Below are positions 1 to 9,200 of a stretch of 64,000 nt of DNA, piece after piece (the stretch's first letter is position 1; each line of letters opens with the position of its first letter). A model generated the notes under the pieces. It ran no database searches, was not told the DNA's origin, and saw only the letters and a program-made list of their open reading frames with translations. Position numbers and translations under genes: made by a program. The stretch comes from Clostridia bacterium (lineage in GTDB: Bacteria > Bacillota > Clostridia > Oscillospirales > RGIG577), in the NCBI GenBank assembly GCA_017513095.1, contig JAFWDJ010000012.1:1-64000 (forward strand), given 5' to 3'.

Positions 1-1296
1 GCTACCGCGTATACCGTAAGACGGGCACGGGCAAGTGGGAGACAGTATTGTCCTCCACGACGGCAACGTCGTACAAAGATGCGACCGTGACCGAAGGCAA
101 GACGTATTCGTATACTGTCCGCTCGAACGTGGGCAGCACGTGGAGCACGGGCTACGCAGACACGGCGAAGACGATAAAGGTTACGGCTGCGGCGGTTGAG
201 CCTGCGCCGGTGACGATAACGTCGATAAGTTATGCGAACGGCGCAGTTAGCCTCGCATGGCAGGGGCAGGACGGCGTTGACGGCTATCGCGTATACCGCA
301 AGACGGGCACGGGCAAGTGGGAGACAGTATTATCCTCCACAACGGCAACGTCGTACAAAGATACGACCGTGACCGAAGGCAAGACGTATTCGTATACAAT
401 CCGCTCGAACGTGGGCAGCACGTGGAGCACGGGCTACGCAGACACGGCGAAGACTATAACAACGAAGGCCGCAGTTGAGCCTGCGCCGGTGACGATAACG
501 TCGATAAGTTATGCGAACGGCGCAGTCAGCCTTGCATGGCAGGGGCAGGACGGCGTTGACGGCTATCGCGTATACCGCAAGACGGGCACGGGCAAGTGGG
601 AGACCGTATTATCCTCCACGACGGCAACGTCGTACAAAGATGCGACCGTGACCGAAGGCAAGACGTATTCGTATACAATCCGCTCGAAAGTCGGCAGCAC
701 GTGGAGCACGGGCTACGCCGACACGGCGAAGACTATAACAACGAAGGCGGCAGCAGAGCCTGCGCCGGTGACGATAACGTCGATTGCCTACGCGAACGGC
801 GCAGTCAGCCTTGCATGGCAGGGACAGGACGGCGTTGACGGTTATCGCGTATACCGCAAGACGGGCACGGGCAAGTGGACGACTGTGCTTTCATCCACAA
901 CGGCAACGTCGTACACGGATACGACGGTGACCGAGGGCACGACGTACAGCTATACTGTCCGCTCGAACGTGGGCAGCACGTGGAGCACCGGCTACGACGC
1001 TACGGCAAAGACGATAAAGGTTGCTCCCGCTGTACCCGCCGACGTGAACATAAACATGATAACGCAGAGCAGCACGGGCGGCATAAAAATAGCCTGGGAC
1101 GCTGCGGATAATGTCGACGGTTATCGTGTATACAAAAAGTCGGGCAGCGGAAGCTGGAAAACGGCTCTCTCCAACACAACCGATACGACGTTTACCGATA
1201 CCGACGTAACGCCCGGTGTGATGTATTACTATACGATACGCTCCGTAAAGGGCGGCGTATGGAGCACGGGCTACAACGACACCGCGAAGAGCTTCA
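1..1296 (+). repeat. 279-bp tandem FN3-coding repeat array
   Basis: The block coding for VDGYRVYRKTGTGKW recurs with exact 279-base spacing; for example, ggcgttga occurs at 273, 552 and 831. Neighbouring copies share identical runs far longer than 20 bases, while the last copy (about 1030-1296) is divergent. The period is 93 codons, so gain or loss of a unit stays in frame. A copy also lies across the left window edge. Confidence 0.9.
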
Positions 1297-4262
1297 GGGC
1301 GGGTACGCCAAAGCTTACGTTCAATAACGGAGAAGTGACCGGCATTTCAAATAAGAGCATAACCACTCTTGTCATACCGCAGTCGATAGACGGCATTGCC
1401 GTGACGAGCATAGCTAAAAATGCGTTCAGTTACTGCAGCAGCCTTACGTCGGTGACGATCCCGTCCGGCGTAACGAGCATAGGTTCCGGCGCGTTTAACA
1501 ACTGCAAGGCTCTTACTTCGGTAAATATAAGCGACGTTGGCGCATGGTGCGGTATAGACTTCGGCGGTTACAATGCTAATCCTCTGTATTATGCAAATCA
1601 TCTGTATCTTAACGGTAAAGAAATGACAAAGCTTGTGATACCCGAAGGTGTGACGAGTATAGGACGGTGTGCGTTCTATAGCTGCACCGGTCTTACGTCG
1701 GTGACGATACCGTCGAGCGTGACGAGCATTGGCTACTATGCGTTCTATGGCTGCAGCGGGCTTACGTCGGTGACGATCCCGTCGAGCGTGACGAGCATAG
1801 ACTACGGCGCGTTCGAGCACTGCACCGGACTTACGTCGATTAAGGTTGACGCAGACAATACGGCGTATACTTCGGTCAACGGCGTTTTATTCACAAAAGA
1901 TAAGAAAACGCTCGTGACGTATCCGGCAGGCAAAAGCGGAGCTTATACCATCCCGTCGAGCGTGACGAGCATAGGTGACAATGCGTTCGAGTACTGCAGC
2001 GGTCTTACGTCCGTAAAGATCCCGTCGAGCGTGACGAGCATAGGCGGAAGTGCATTCTGGGGCTGCGACGGTCTTACTTCGGTGACGATCCCGTCGAGCG
2101 TGACGAGCATAGGCGGAAGTGCGTTCGGCAACTGCGACGGCCTTACGACAGTTAAAATACCCGAGGGCGTGACGAGCATTGGGTGGTTTGCGTTCCAAGA
2201 CTGTGACGGCCTTACGTCGGTAACTATCCCGTCAAGCGTGACGAGCATAGACAGCTCTCCATTTTTAAACTGCGACGGGATTACGTCGATAAACGTTGCA
2301 TCGGGGAATACTGCGTATACTTCGGTCAACGGCGTTTTGTTTACGAAAGATATGAAAACTCTCGTTGAGTATCCGTGCGGCAAAGAAGGAACGTCATACG
2401 ATATCCCATCGGGCGTAACGAGCATAGGATCATCGTCATTCGAAGGCTGCAAAGGCCTTACGTCGGTGACGATACCCGAGGGCGTAACGAAAATAAGCGG
2501 CTATGCGTTTGAGTATTGCAGCGGCCTTACGTCGGTGACGATACCCGTGAGCGTGACATACATAAGCTGGGAAGCGTTCGCCGGATGTGAAAACCTGAAA
2601 GACGTATACTATACCGGCAACGATAAACAGTGGCGCAGCATAAACATAGAAGAGGATAATTACGAGCTGAGCTGGGCCACGCTCCATTGCAGCGGCCCGT
2701 ATGACCCCGGCTTCATATTCGAAGACGGTACGATACTTGGCGTAGAAGACATCGATATTACGAGCCTCATTATACCGGGCTCAATTAACGGCGAAAAAGT
2801 AACGGCTATCGGGCGTGAGGCGTTTGCGGCCTGCTACAATCTGACTTCGGTAACTATCCAGCCGGGCGTAGAGGAGATAGGCTACGGGGCGTTCGACGGA
2901 TGTTTCTATCTTTCGTCCGTAACTATCCCGTCGAGCGTAAAAATCATAGGCGACGAAGCGTTCTCGGGCTGCAGTCTTACTTCGATAAATATTCCGTCGG
3001 GCGTAACGAGCATAGGACATGATGCATTTCCGAGATACTGTCTTACTTCAATAAACGTGGATGCGGGCAATACGGAATACGCTTCCGCAGACGGCGTTTT
3101 ATTTACAAAGGACAAAAAGGTTCTCCTTATGTATCCGTGCGGCAAAGAAGGAACGTCATACGATATTCCGTCGGGCGTGACAGCCATAGGCGAGAATGCT
3201 TTCAATAACTGCCAAAGCCTTACGTCCGTAACTATCCCGTCGACCGTAATGTGTATATCGACAGGCGCATTCGAAGGCTGCGGCGTTACGTCGCTTACGA
3301 TACCGTACAGCGTGATGTGCATTTCTGATAATGCATTTGGTGAACGCTACTACGCTACGAGCATTACGGATATATACTACTCCGGCAGTGAAGAGAGATG
3401 GAACAGTATTTATCACGGACAACCCTGGAATATGCCGTTCACGCTTCACTGCACGGGCACGGGCGATCCGGTCGAAGAAAACTACTTTGATTTTGAAGCA
3501 AGCACCGGAACGATACTGGAATTCTGCGACCCGGATGCCGAAAGTGCGGTAATACCCGAAACGCTGTACGGAATAAAAATTAAGACAATAGGAAGCTATG
3601 CGTTTTACGATTGCTCCGAGCTTAAATCGATAACGATACCGCCGAGCATTAAGTATATAGAGCAGGGCGCGTTCAGCGGGTGTAATCTTCAGTCGGTCTA
3701 TATAAGCGATCTGGAAGCTTGGCTTAAGATAGACGCGCCAGGCGATCCGTTGTCTACGTTTATGTATGGCGCAGGCAAGCCGGCTGCGGACCTTTACGTA
3801 AACGGAACGCTTTTAACTGATCTGGTCATCCCGTCGAGCTTTACGAGCATAAACAATTTTGCAATGGCAGGATGCAGGAGCCTTAAGTCGGTGAGCATCC
3901 CGTCAAGCGTGACGAGTATAGGTGATGCTGCGTTCTGGGGCTGCAGCAATCTTACGTCGATAACCATCCCGTCGAGCGTGAAAAGAATAGGCGCCGGTGC
4001 GTTCGGAGGCTGCGGCTTTACATCGGTAGCTATCCCCTCGGGCGTGACAAGCATAGAGTCGTACACGTTCCTGGCATGCCAAAATCTCACATCGGTGACC
4101 ATACCGGCGAGTGTGACGATCATATGCCCGGGAGCGTTCGTTGGTAACGACAGCCTTACCGACGTATATTACGCTGGCACTCAGGCGCAGTGGGAGAGCA
4201 TAACAAAAGAATCAAATTCATCTCTCGACAGCGCCGCCATCCACTACAACAGCGCAAATTAA
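3..4262 (+). CDS. BspA-like LRR protein with N-proximal FN3 array (5' partial)
   Basis: The reading frame is open at the left window edge, so the N-terminus and any signal peptide lie outside; the frame runs from base 3 to the TAA at 4260-4262. Bases 3-1300 encode about five fibronectin-III-like modules marked by GYRVYRKTGTGKW and TYSYTVRS. Bases about 1310-4259 encode dozens of BspA/LRR_5-type repeats of about 23 residues built on LTSVTIPSSVTSIG..AF..C. Proteins of this kind are surface or secreted adhesin-like molecules. No LPXTG or SLH anchor is visible at the C-terminus, which ends SAAIHYNSAN. A hairpin terminator follows directly. The class is secure; the ligand and the true length are unknown. 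Confidence 0.9.
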   Translation, partial: YRVYRKTGTGKWETVLSSTTATSYKDATVTEGKTYSYTVRSNVGSTWSTGYADTAKTIKVTAAAVEPAPVTITSISYANGAVSLAWQGQDGVDGYRVYRKTGTGKWETVLSSTTATSYKDTTVTEGKTYSYTIRSNVGSTWSTGYADTAKTITTKAAVEPAPVTITSISYANGAVSLAWQGQDGVDGYRVYRKTGTGKWETVLSSTTATSYKDATVTEGKTYSYTIRSKVGSTWSTGYADTAKTITTKAAAEPAPVTITSIAYANGAVSLAWQGQDGVDGYRVYRKTGTGKWTTVLSSTTATSYTDTTVTEGTTYSYTVRSNVGSTWSTGYDATAKTIKVAPAVPADVNINMITQSSTGGIKIAWDAADNVDGYRVYKKSGSGSWKTALSNTTDTTFTDTDVTPGVMYYYTIRSVKGGVWSTGYNDTAKSFRAGTPKLTFNNGEVTGISNKSITTLVIPQSIDGIAVTSIAKNAFSYCSSLTSVTIPSGVTSIGSGAFNNCKALTSVNISDVGAWCGIDFGGYNANPLYYANHLYLNGKEMTKLVIPEGVTSIGRCAFYSCTGLTSVTIPSSVTSIGYYAFYGCSGLTSVTIPSSVTSIDYGAFEHCTGLTSIKVDADNTAYTSVNGVLFTKDKKTLVTYPAGKSGAYTIPSSVTSIGDNAFEYCSGLTSVKIPSSVTSIGGSAFWGCDGLTSVTIPSSVTSIGGSAFGNCDGLTTVKIPEGVTSIGWFAFQDCDGLTSVTIPSSVTSIDSSPFLNCDGITSINVASGNTAYTSVNGVLFTKDMKTLVEYPCGKEGTSYDIPSGVTSIGSSSFEGCKGLTSVTIPEGVTKISGYAFEYCSGLTSVTIPVSVTYISWEAFAGCENLKDVYYTGNDKQWRSINIEEDNYELSWATLHCSGPYDPGFIFEDGTILGVEDIDITSLIIPGSINGEKVTAIGREAFAACYNLTSVTIQPGVEEIGYGAFDGCFYLSSVTIPSSVKIIGDEAFSGCSLTSINIPSGVTSIGHDAFPRYCLTSINVDAGNTEYASADGVLFTKDKKVLLMYPCGKEGTSYDIPSGVTAIGENAFNNCQSLTSVTIPSTVMCISTGAFEGCGVTSLTIPYSVMCISDNAFGERYYATSITDIYYSGSEERWNSIYHGQPWNMPFTLHCTGTGDPVEENYFDFEASTGTILEFCDPDAESAVIPETLYGIKIKTIGSYAFYDCSELKSITIPPSIKYIEQGAFSGCNLQSVYISDLEAWLKIDAPGDPLSTFMYGAGKPAADLYVNGTLLTDLVIPSSFTSINNFAMAGCRSLKSVSIPSSVTSIGDAAFWGCSNLTSITIPSSVKRIGAGAFGGCGFTSVAIPSGVTSIESYTFLACQNLTSVTIPASVTIICPGAFVGNDSLTDVYYAGTQAQWESITKESNSSLDSAAIHYNSAN

Positions 4263-4845
4263 CAAAGGCATTCCAAACCGAAAAAGGAACGGGCTTTCCC
4301 GTTCCTTTTTCCATGCAAAAACATACGGGAGAGGCCGAATACGCGCCCTTTTGCGCCGTGAGACGCGCATCTGCCGAAAGCGTGTGCTGCTTTTCGGTCT
4401 CACGCGTTTTCAAAAGGGCGTTTTTGTCGTACTTTATATCGAGCATGCGCGAGAGCGCGCGGCCGTACGCGTCCATTCGGTCGAAGCCGGCGCGGCGCAC
4501 CGATTTTTTCGACGAAGGCACCGCGGCGATAAGGTCGAAGCGCTCGTTTTTATACTGTGCGCGCGCCGCCCGCGCCGCAAGCGCGCAAAGGCCTTTTATC
4601 TTATATAAATCTTCGTTCGATTTTACGTTTATAAGCGCGCCCTTTATCGGCGGCATATAGTAAACGGCGGAGACGCAGTCGATCCCCGCCGCAGTCCCCT
4701 CGGAGCCGCCCGAGACGAACGATACCTTACCCAGGCATCCGCCGCAGAGCGGCCCGCGTTCGTGCTCGTATAAAAGCTCGCCGCATACGATGCACTTCGG
4801 CGGGAATATAAGGCGCGATATAAGCTTAAAAATGCTTCTGTCCAT
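4156..4845 (-). pseudogene. comF: ComF-type phosphoribosyltransferase, 3'-truncated remnant
   Basis: The protein starts at ATG 4845 with an N-terminal zinc-finger-like C..C and C..C arrangement (PPKCIVCGELL, GPLCGGCLG). A ComF core follows (LIAAVPSSKKSVRRAGFDRM and the TLSADARLTAQKGAY stretch). Family members continue with a PRPP-binding motif of the type LLVDDVxTTG. Here homology stops near base 4330, and the frame runs through the neighbour's terminator into the antisense of the BspA gene until 4156. The missing motif implies loss of function. The ATG sits in the T-tract of the upstream terminator and has no convincing Shine-Dalgarno, further evidence of decay. In competent bacteria ComF helps handle imported single-stranded DNA. 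Confidence 0.8.
4281..4310 (+). terminator. Intrinsic terminator after first BspA-like gene
   Basis: A perfect inverted repeat (AAAAAGGAACGGG, short loop, CCCGTTCCTTTTT) begins 18 bases after the stop codon and ends in a T-run. It is symmetric and could also stop minus-strand transcription of the comF remnant. Confidence 0.9.
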
Positions 4846-4884
4846 AAAAAATAGAGGGCGGCGCAAGTTAAGCCCCGCGCCGCC
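4843..4884 (-). terminator. Terminator after thiamine-binding protein pair
   Basis: On the minus strand, GGCGGCGC and GCGCCGCC (4857-4864 and 4877-4884) form an 8-bp GC stem. It is followed by a T-rich run ending at 4843, ten bases after the stop codon of the gene that ends at 4894. Confidence 0.85.
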
Positions 4885-4893
4885 GTGAAACGC

Positions 4894-5196
4894 TTATTTG
4901 TGATACTTTCCTACCTTGTCGTCGATGGACCACACGCCCTCGGATACAGGCCTGTACCATATCTTTGCATAGGTGAGGCAGAAGGGCGAGCCCTCGTCAA
5001 CGCAGATGCGCTGGCACTGCGCGAAGACGTCCATAAGCGTATCGAAGTCGCCGTCGATGGTCGTCTCGTAGGGGCATACCATGTACTCAAGGCCGGTGCT
5101 CTTTATGTAATCAATTATCTTATCAACGATAGCGATGACCTTTTCCTTCTCGGATACCTGCGGGAGTATCTGTATGGATAAGCTTGCGTTTGCCAT
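4894..5196 (-). CDS. Thiamine-binding protein, MTH1187/YkoF family (second copy)
   Basis: A 100-residue protein starting at ATG 5196, which lies 8 bases after an AAAGGAG ribosome site; the GTG 9 bases upstream sits inside that site. The single ACT-like ferredoxin-fold domain carries the signature PYETTIDGDFDTLM and a C-terminal YAKIWYRP strand. It resembles its neighbour 5216-5518 along its whole length. Family members bind thiamine or its pyrimidine part and usually accompany ThiXYZ/YkoEDC transporters. Here the role is supported independently by the upstream TPP riboswitch. It is cotranscribed with the neighbour (10-base gap). No transporter gene is adjacent. Confidence 0.85.
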   Translation of the reverse strand: MANASLSIQILPQVSEKEKVIAIVDKIIDYIKSTGLEYMVCPYETTIDGDFDTLMDVFAQCQRICVDEGSPFCLTYAKIWYRPVSEGVWSIDDKVGKYHK

Positions 5197-5215
5197 TATT
5201 TTCACTCCTTTTCGA

Positions 5216-5518
5216 TTAGTGCTTATGCTTGTCGGTCTTCTCGGCTATGGACCATACGCCGCCCGTGGGCTTGTATACCATTTTGATATACGTCATGGCG
5301 CTGGGCGCGCCCGCCTCGATGCATATCTTCTGACAGTCCTTTAAAACCTTTAAAAGCGATTCGAAATCACCGTCAATGGTCGTCTCGTAGGGGCCGATAA
5401 AATACGTCATGCCGCAGCCCTGGATATACTCCAGAATTTTGCGAACGATAGGACGCACTTCGTTCATGGGCACGTTCGGCACTACCTGGAACGCGATGCT
5501 TGCAGTATAGTTTTCCAT
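5216..5518 (-). CDS. Thiamine-binding protein, MTH1187/YkoF family (first copy)
   Basis: A 100-residue soluble protein, first gene of a two-gene operon on the minus strand. ATG 5518 follows an AAGGAG site. It shares PYETTIDGDFESLL and TYIKMVYKP with its partner. The thiamine-binding domain family includes YkoF, in which two such domains are fused. Two separate half-size paralogues could form the equivalent heterodimer; this is inference. The leader contains a TPP riboswitch with a terminator or sequester hairpin, so expression should fall when thiamine pyrophosphate is plentiful. The family call is strong, while ligand preference is unproven. Confidence 0.87.
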   Translation of the reverse strand: MENYTASIAFQVVPNVPMNEVRPIVRKILEYIQGCGMTYFIGPYETTIDGDFESLLKVLKDCQKICIEAGAPSAMTYIKMVYKPTGGVWSIAEKTDKHKH

Positions 5519-5529
5519 CTTTACAACTC

Positions 5530-5571
5530 CTTAAAAATATTTTACGCCGAAGGGCTAATCCCCTGCGGCGT
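5530..5571 (-). promoter_or_regulatory. TPP riboswitch expression platform hairpin
   Basis: On the minus strand, CGCCGCAGGG and CCCTTCGGCG pair around a short loop. They are followed by TAAAATATTTTTAAGGAG, meaning a T-rich tract running straight into the Shine-Dalgarno of the gene starting at 5518. This looks like a ligand-controlled terminator, though sequestration of the ribosome site is also possible. Confidence 0.75.
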
Positions 5572-5583
5572 TATGTACGAAAA

Positions 5584-5671
5584 ACTTTCCTACGCCGGAA
5601 TTACCCGAACAGGTACGACGGGTTTAAGGTGAAAGCTCCTTTTCTCAGCCGGATAAACCCGGGCTCCCCGT
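5584..5671 (-). promoter_or_regulatory. TPP riboswitch (THI element)
   Basis: Read on the minus strand, the conserved THI-box parts occur in order: a GGGGAGCCCGGG start, CTGAGA, then an ACCTGTTCGGGTAAT segment, then CCGGCGTAGGAAAG. These match the conserved CTGAGA, ACCTGATCTGGGTAAT-like and CGTAGG blocks of the thiamine pyrophosphate aptamer. It lies between a good promoter (5686-5714) and the thiamine-binding pair, so the RNA is in the 5' leader of that operon. Confidence 0.93.
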
Positions 5672-5685
5672 TTAATTGTAAATAT

Positions 5686-5714
5686 ATTGTATCATGGTTT
5701 ATTATGGCTGTAAA
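5686..5714 (-). promoter_or_regulatory. Sigma-A-type promoter of thiamine-binding operon
   Basis: On the minus strand TTTACA (5709-5714) and TACAAT (5686-5691) are separated by 17 bases, immediately upstream of the riboswitch aptamer. Confidence 0.8.
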
Positions 5715-5803
5715 TACTTTATTGAATTTTTTATTGAGCCGACTTTTGACAAATCGCCGCGCGCGGGGCATAATTAAATAAAAAAGTGCGGGAGGCGCAT
5801 CCT

Positions 5804-6211
5804 ATGTTCATATATAAAAGAAAAGCGCAGTATCACGAAACGGATAAAATGGGCATAATCCATCATTCGAACTATATCAAATGGATGGAGGAGGCGCGCG
5901 TGGAATTCATGGACGCGCTGGGGCACGGATACAGGCGTATGGAAAAGACGGGCATAGCCTCGCCCGTCGCGTCGCTCGCCGTCGAGTATAAAAATACGGT
6001 CGAATTCGGCGACGAGGTGGAGGTGCGCCTTTCGATAGCAAAATACAGCGGCGCCGCGCTCGAGGTCGAGTATGAGTTTTACAATACGAAAAAAGGCGAA
6101 ATATGCACGACGGCCCATTCGCGCCACTGCTTTATAAAGGACGGACGGCTCGTATCCTTAAAGCGCGCGTGCCCCGCGCTTGACGCCGCGCTTCGCGCCG
6201 CAGTGGGATAA
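5804..6211 (+). CDS. Acyl-CoA thioesterase, YbgC/4HBT hotdog family
   Basis: A 135-residue protein starting at ATG 5804 behind GGGAGG; the upstream in-frame GTG overlaps that site. The hotdog-fold thioesterase signature is near the N-terminus: YHETDKMGIIHHSNYIKWME, with the catalytic Asp/His-type residues of the YbgC group. The family hydrolyses acyl-CoA thioesters such as 4-hydroxybenzoyl-CoA or short-chain acyl-CoA in the cytoplasm. It is monocistronic, between the divergent thiamine operon and a BspA gene with its own promoter. The precise substrate cannot be told from sequence. Confidence 0.88.
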   Translation: MFIYKRKAQYHETDKMGIIHHSNYIKWMEEARVEFMDALGHGYRRMEKTGIASPVASLAVEYKNTVEFGDEVEVRLSIAKYSGAALEVEYEFYNTKKGEICTTAHSRHCFIKDGRLVSLKRACPALDAALRAAVG

Positions 6212-6227
6212 ACGCGGCGGCTGAGCC

Positions 6228-6256
6228 TTGATTTTGTATTTCTTCTGAGATACAAT
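6228..6256 (+). promoter_or_regulatory. Promoter of second BspA-like gene
   Basis: TTGATT (6228-6233) and TACAAT (6251-6256) are spaced by 17 bases, 43 bases before the ATG. An AAAAGGGGAG ribosome site lies at about 6281-6290. Confidence 0.75.
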
Positions 6257-6298
6257 GAAGACGAATATATAATAACCAATAAAAGGGGAGAATGCGAA

Positions 6299-9200
6299 AT
6301 GAAGAAAAAAGCTCTTTGTTTTATTCTTTCACTTATATTGACGATTACCCTTCTGCCTGCCGCGGGACTGGCGGCTGATCGGGTGACGTGCGAGATTAAC
6401 GGAGTGAAGATATACTTCGATAAGTCCACGGGAATTATTGAAGGCTTGGCCGGAGACTATTACGGAAATATGGGCGACGTAGTCATCCCGTCCGAGATAG
6501 ACGGTACGGCGGTGAAGGGCATAGCGAGATACGCATTCTTCAACGGCTACTATCAGCAGGCGGAAATACAAAGCCTCGTTTTGCCCGAAGGCATCGAAAG
6601 CGTGGGAGACGGGGCATTCGGCGGTCAGAATAAGATGAATACTCTCGTTCTGCCCGCAAGCCTCACGAATCTGGGCAGCCGCGCGTTTGTCGGAAGCGGT
6701 CTTTCTGCGCCGGTTTTCCCTGCGGGGATAAAGGTCATACCCGAAGCGCTTTACGCGTGGTCGAGGACCCTTGCATCGGCGACGATACCCGACGGAGTCG
6801 AAACGATAGGTCCCGGCGCGTTCGCGGGCTGCAAGGCGCTTGAGTACGTGGAGATACCCGTAAGCGTGACGTCCATAGGCTCGTATGCGTTCGGTTACGC
6901 CGGAAACGAAGAGGATTATATCACATACGGCTCATATGAGTATCTGGCGGATTACTACATGGTTTACGGCATTATGGGCTGCGAAAGCTTAAGCGACGTT
7001 TACTACGCCGGAAGCAGAGAGCAGTGGGAGAGCATTTCGATAGCCATCGGCAACGAAGCTCTTCTTAATGCGGACGTGCATTTTTACTCCACGCATGACA
7101 GCGTAAACGACGCCGACACTGTAAAATTTGCCGTTACGGGCGGCAATGTCACGTTCGACCCGCAAAGCGGCCTTATAACCGACGCGGACGCGACCGTGAC
7201 CGAGGCCGATATACCCGCGTACATAAACGAAACGGCGGTCACGGGCATAGCGGGCTCGGCATTTTCGGAATGCACCCTGCTTGAACGGGTAAGCCTTCCC
7301 GAGGGCGTTCTGAGCATAGGCAGAAACGCGTTCTATAACTGCACGAAGCTTGGAAAGACAGCTCTCCCCGAAAGCCTTGAAAGCATAGGCGACTATGCCT
7401 TTTCGGGCTGCGCTTCGCTTGTGTGCATCCATCTGCCCGCAGCGGCGGTAAATCTCAGCGATTATGCGTTTTACGGGTTTAACGGCCTTAAATATATAAA
7501 CATCCCCGAGGGCGTGAGCAGAATTGGAAAGAATATGTTCAGCGGATGCGCCGCTCTTTCGGCCGTTTATATCCCAAAGAGCATGACGCAGATAGAAAAC
7601 AGCTCATTTCTTAAGGCGCAAAAGCTTAGCGACGTTTTCTACGGCGGCACACAGGCCGAGTGGACGGCCGCTTCGCTCAATGTGGGAAAAACGGTATCCA
7701 TGCACTTCGCCATCTCGGACGATTCGGCGTTTCTTTTCGATGAAAACGGCTACCTCTATTTCGACAAGGGCACGGGTACGCTTCTTGCATCGGACAATAT
7801 GATAACGCGGGCCGACGTGCCGGATGAGATTGATGGAGCAAGTGTGACAGCCGTTGCGGACAAGGCCTTTTTCGAGCGCAAAGAGCTTAAGTATGCGAGC
7901 CTGCCCGACAGCGTCGTATCCATCGGCTCGAATGCTTTTAACGGCTGCAAGCGTCTTGGTACGCTGAATTTGCCCGCGTCGCTTATTGATATGGGCGAAG
8001 GCACGTTTTCGAAATGCTCGGCGCTTAAAGAGATAACCGTGCCGGACGGCGTTAAGTATTTGGAGGAAAACGTGTTCTCGGAGTGTACCTCGCTTAAAAG
8101 CGTTTCCCTTCCCGCGGGACTTAAGGAAATAGGCAGTGAGGCGTTTTACGGCTGTACCTCGCTTGAGACGGCAGACCTTCCCGATACCGTCGAGACCATA
8201 GGCTATGAGGCATTCAGATACTGCAAAATGCTTTCGGCCGTTACGGTGCCCTCGGGCGTAAAGTCGGTAAGCGAATACGCATTTTCCGGATGCACCTCGC
8301 TTTCGAGCGCGTCGCTTGAAGACGGCGTCGTTTCTGTCGGAGAATATGCCTTCTCGAGCTGCACCTCGCTTTCCGAATTAACTCTGCCCGAAAGCCTTAA
8401 GGATATAGGCACGGCGGCATTTTCGGGCTGCACCTCGCTTACTGCCGCAGGAATGGAAGAAGGTCTTACCAGCATCGGACAAAGCGCTTTTTCGGGCTGC
8501 ACGTCGCTTGTTTCGGCAGACATACCCGATACGGTGAGGTCTATGGGCACTGGTGCATTTTCGGGCTGCTCCTCGCTTGTTTCGGCAGATCTGCCCGAAG
8601 GTATCGCCGCCGTTGAAAAGAATACGTTCAAGGACTGCGTTTCGCTTAAGACGGTATCCATCCCGGTGCGCGTAAGAACGATAGACGAATACGCCTTTTA
8701 CGGCTGCGTAAAGCTTGCCGACGTAAATTACGGCGGCAGCAGCGACGAGTGGGACAGCGTCGTTGTAAAGAGCAACAATACGCCGCTTTTGCTTGCAAAT
8801 ATGCACTTTGAAGAAGAAGAGCCCGCACAACCTATGCCCGTGAATATAACGTCGCTTGTATATGAAAACGGCGCGGTATCCATGACGTGGGAGCCGCAGG
8901 ACGGTGTCGACGGATTCCGCGTATACCGTAAGACGGGCACGGGCAAGTGGACGACGATGCTTTCGTCGACGACGGGCACTTCGTTTACCGACAACGACGT
9001 AAAATCGGGCGTAACGTACACGTACACGGTCCGTTCGTATGTCGGAAATAACTTCAGCACGGACTATACGGCTACGGCAAGGAGCATAAAGACGGTTAAT
9101 ACGACGGAGCCGCTGCCCGTAACGATAACGTCGCTTGTATATGAAAACGGCGCGGTATCCATGACGTGGGAGGCTCAGGACGGCGTCGACGGATTCCGCG

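Noticed and set aside
1347-2452. Several antisense frames inside the first BspA-like gene
   Set aside because: They arise because the repeated LRR codons keep other frames open. Their translations are repetitive shadows with no start signals.
1395-4120. CRISPR-like regular repeats
   Set aside because: The periodicity is about 69 bases, coding, and degenerate at third positions. It is the LRR repeat of the BspA gene, with no spacers.
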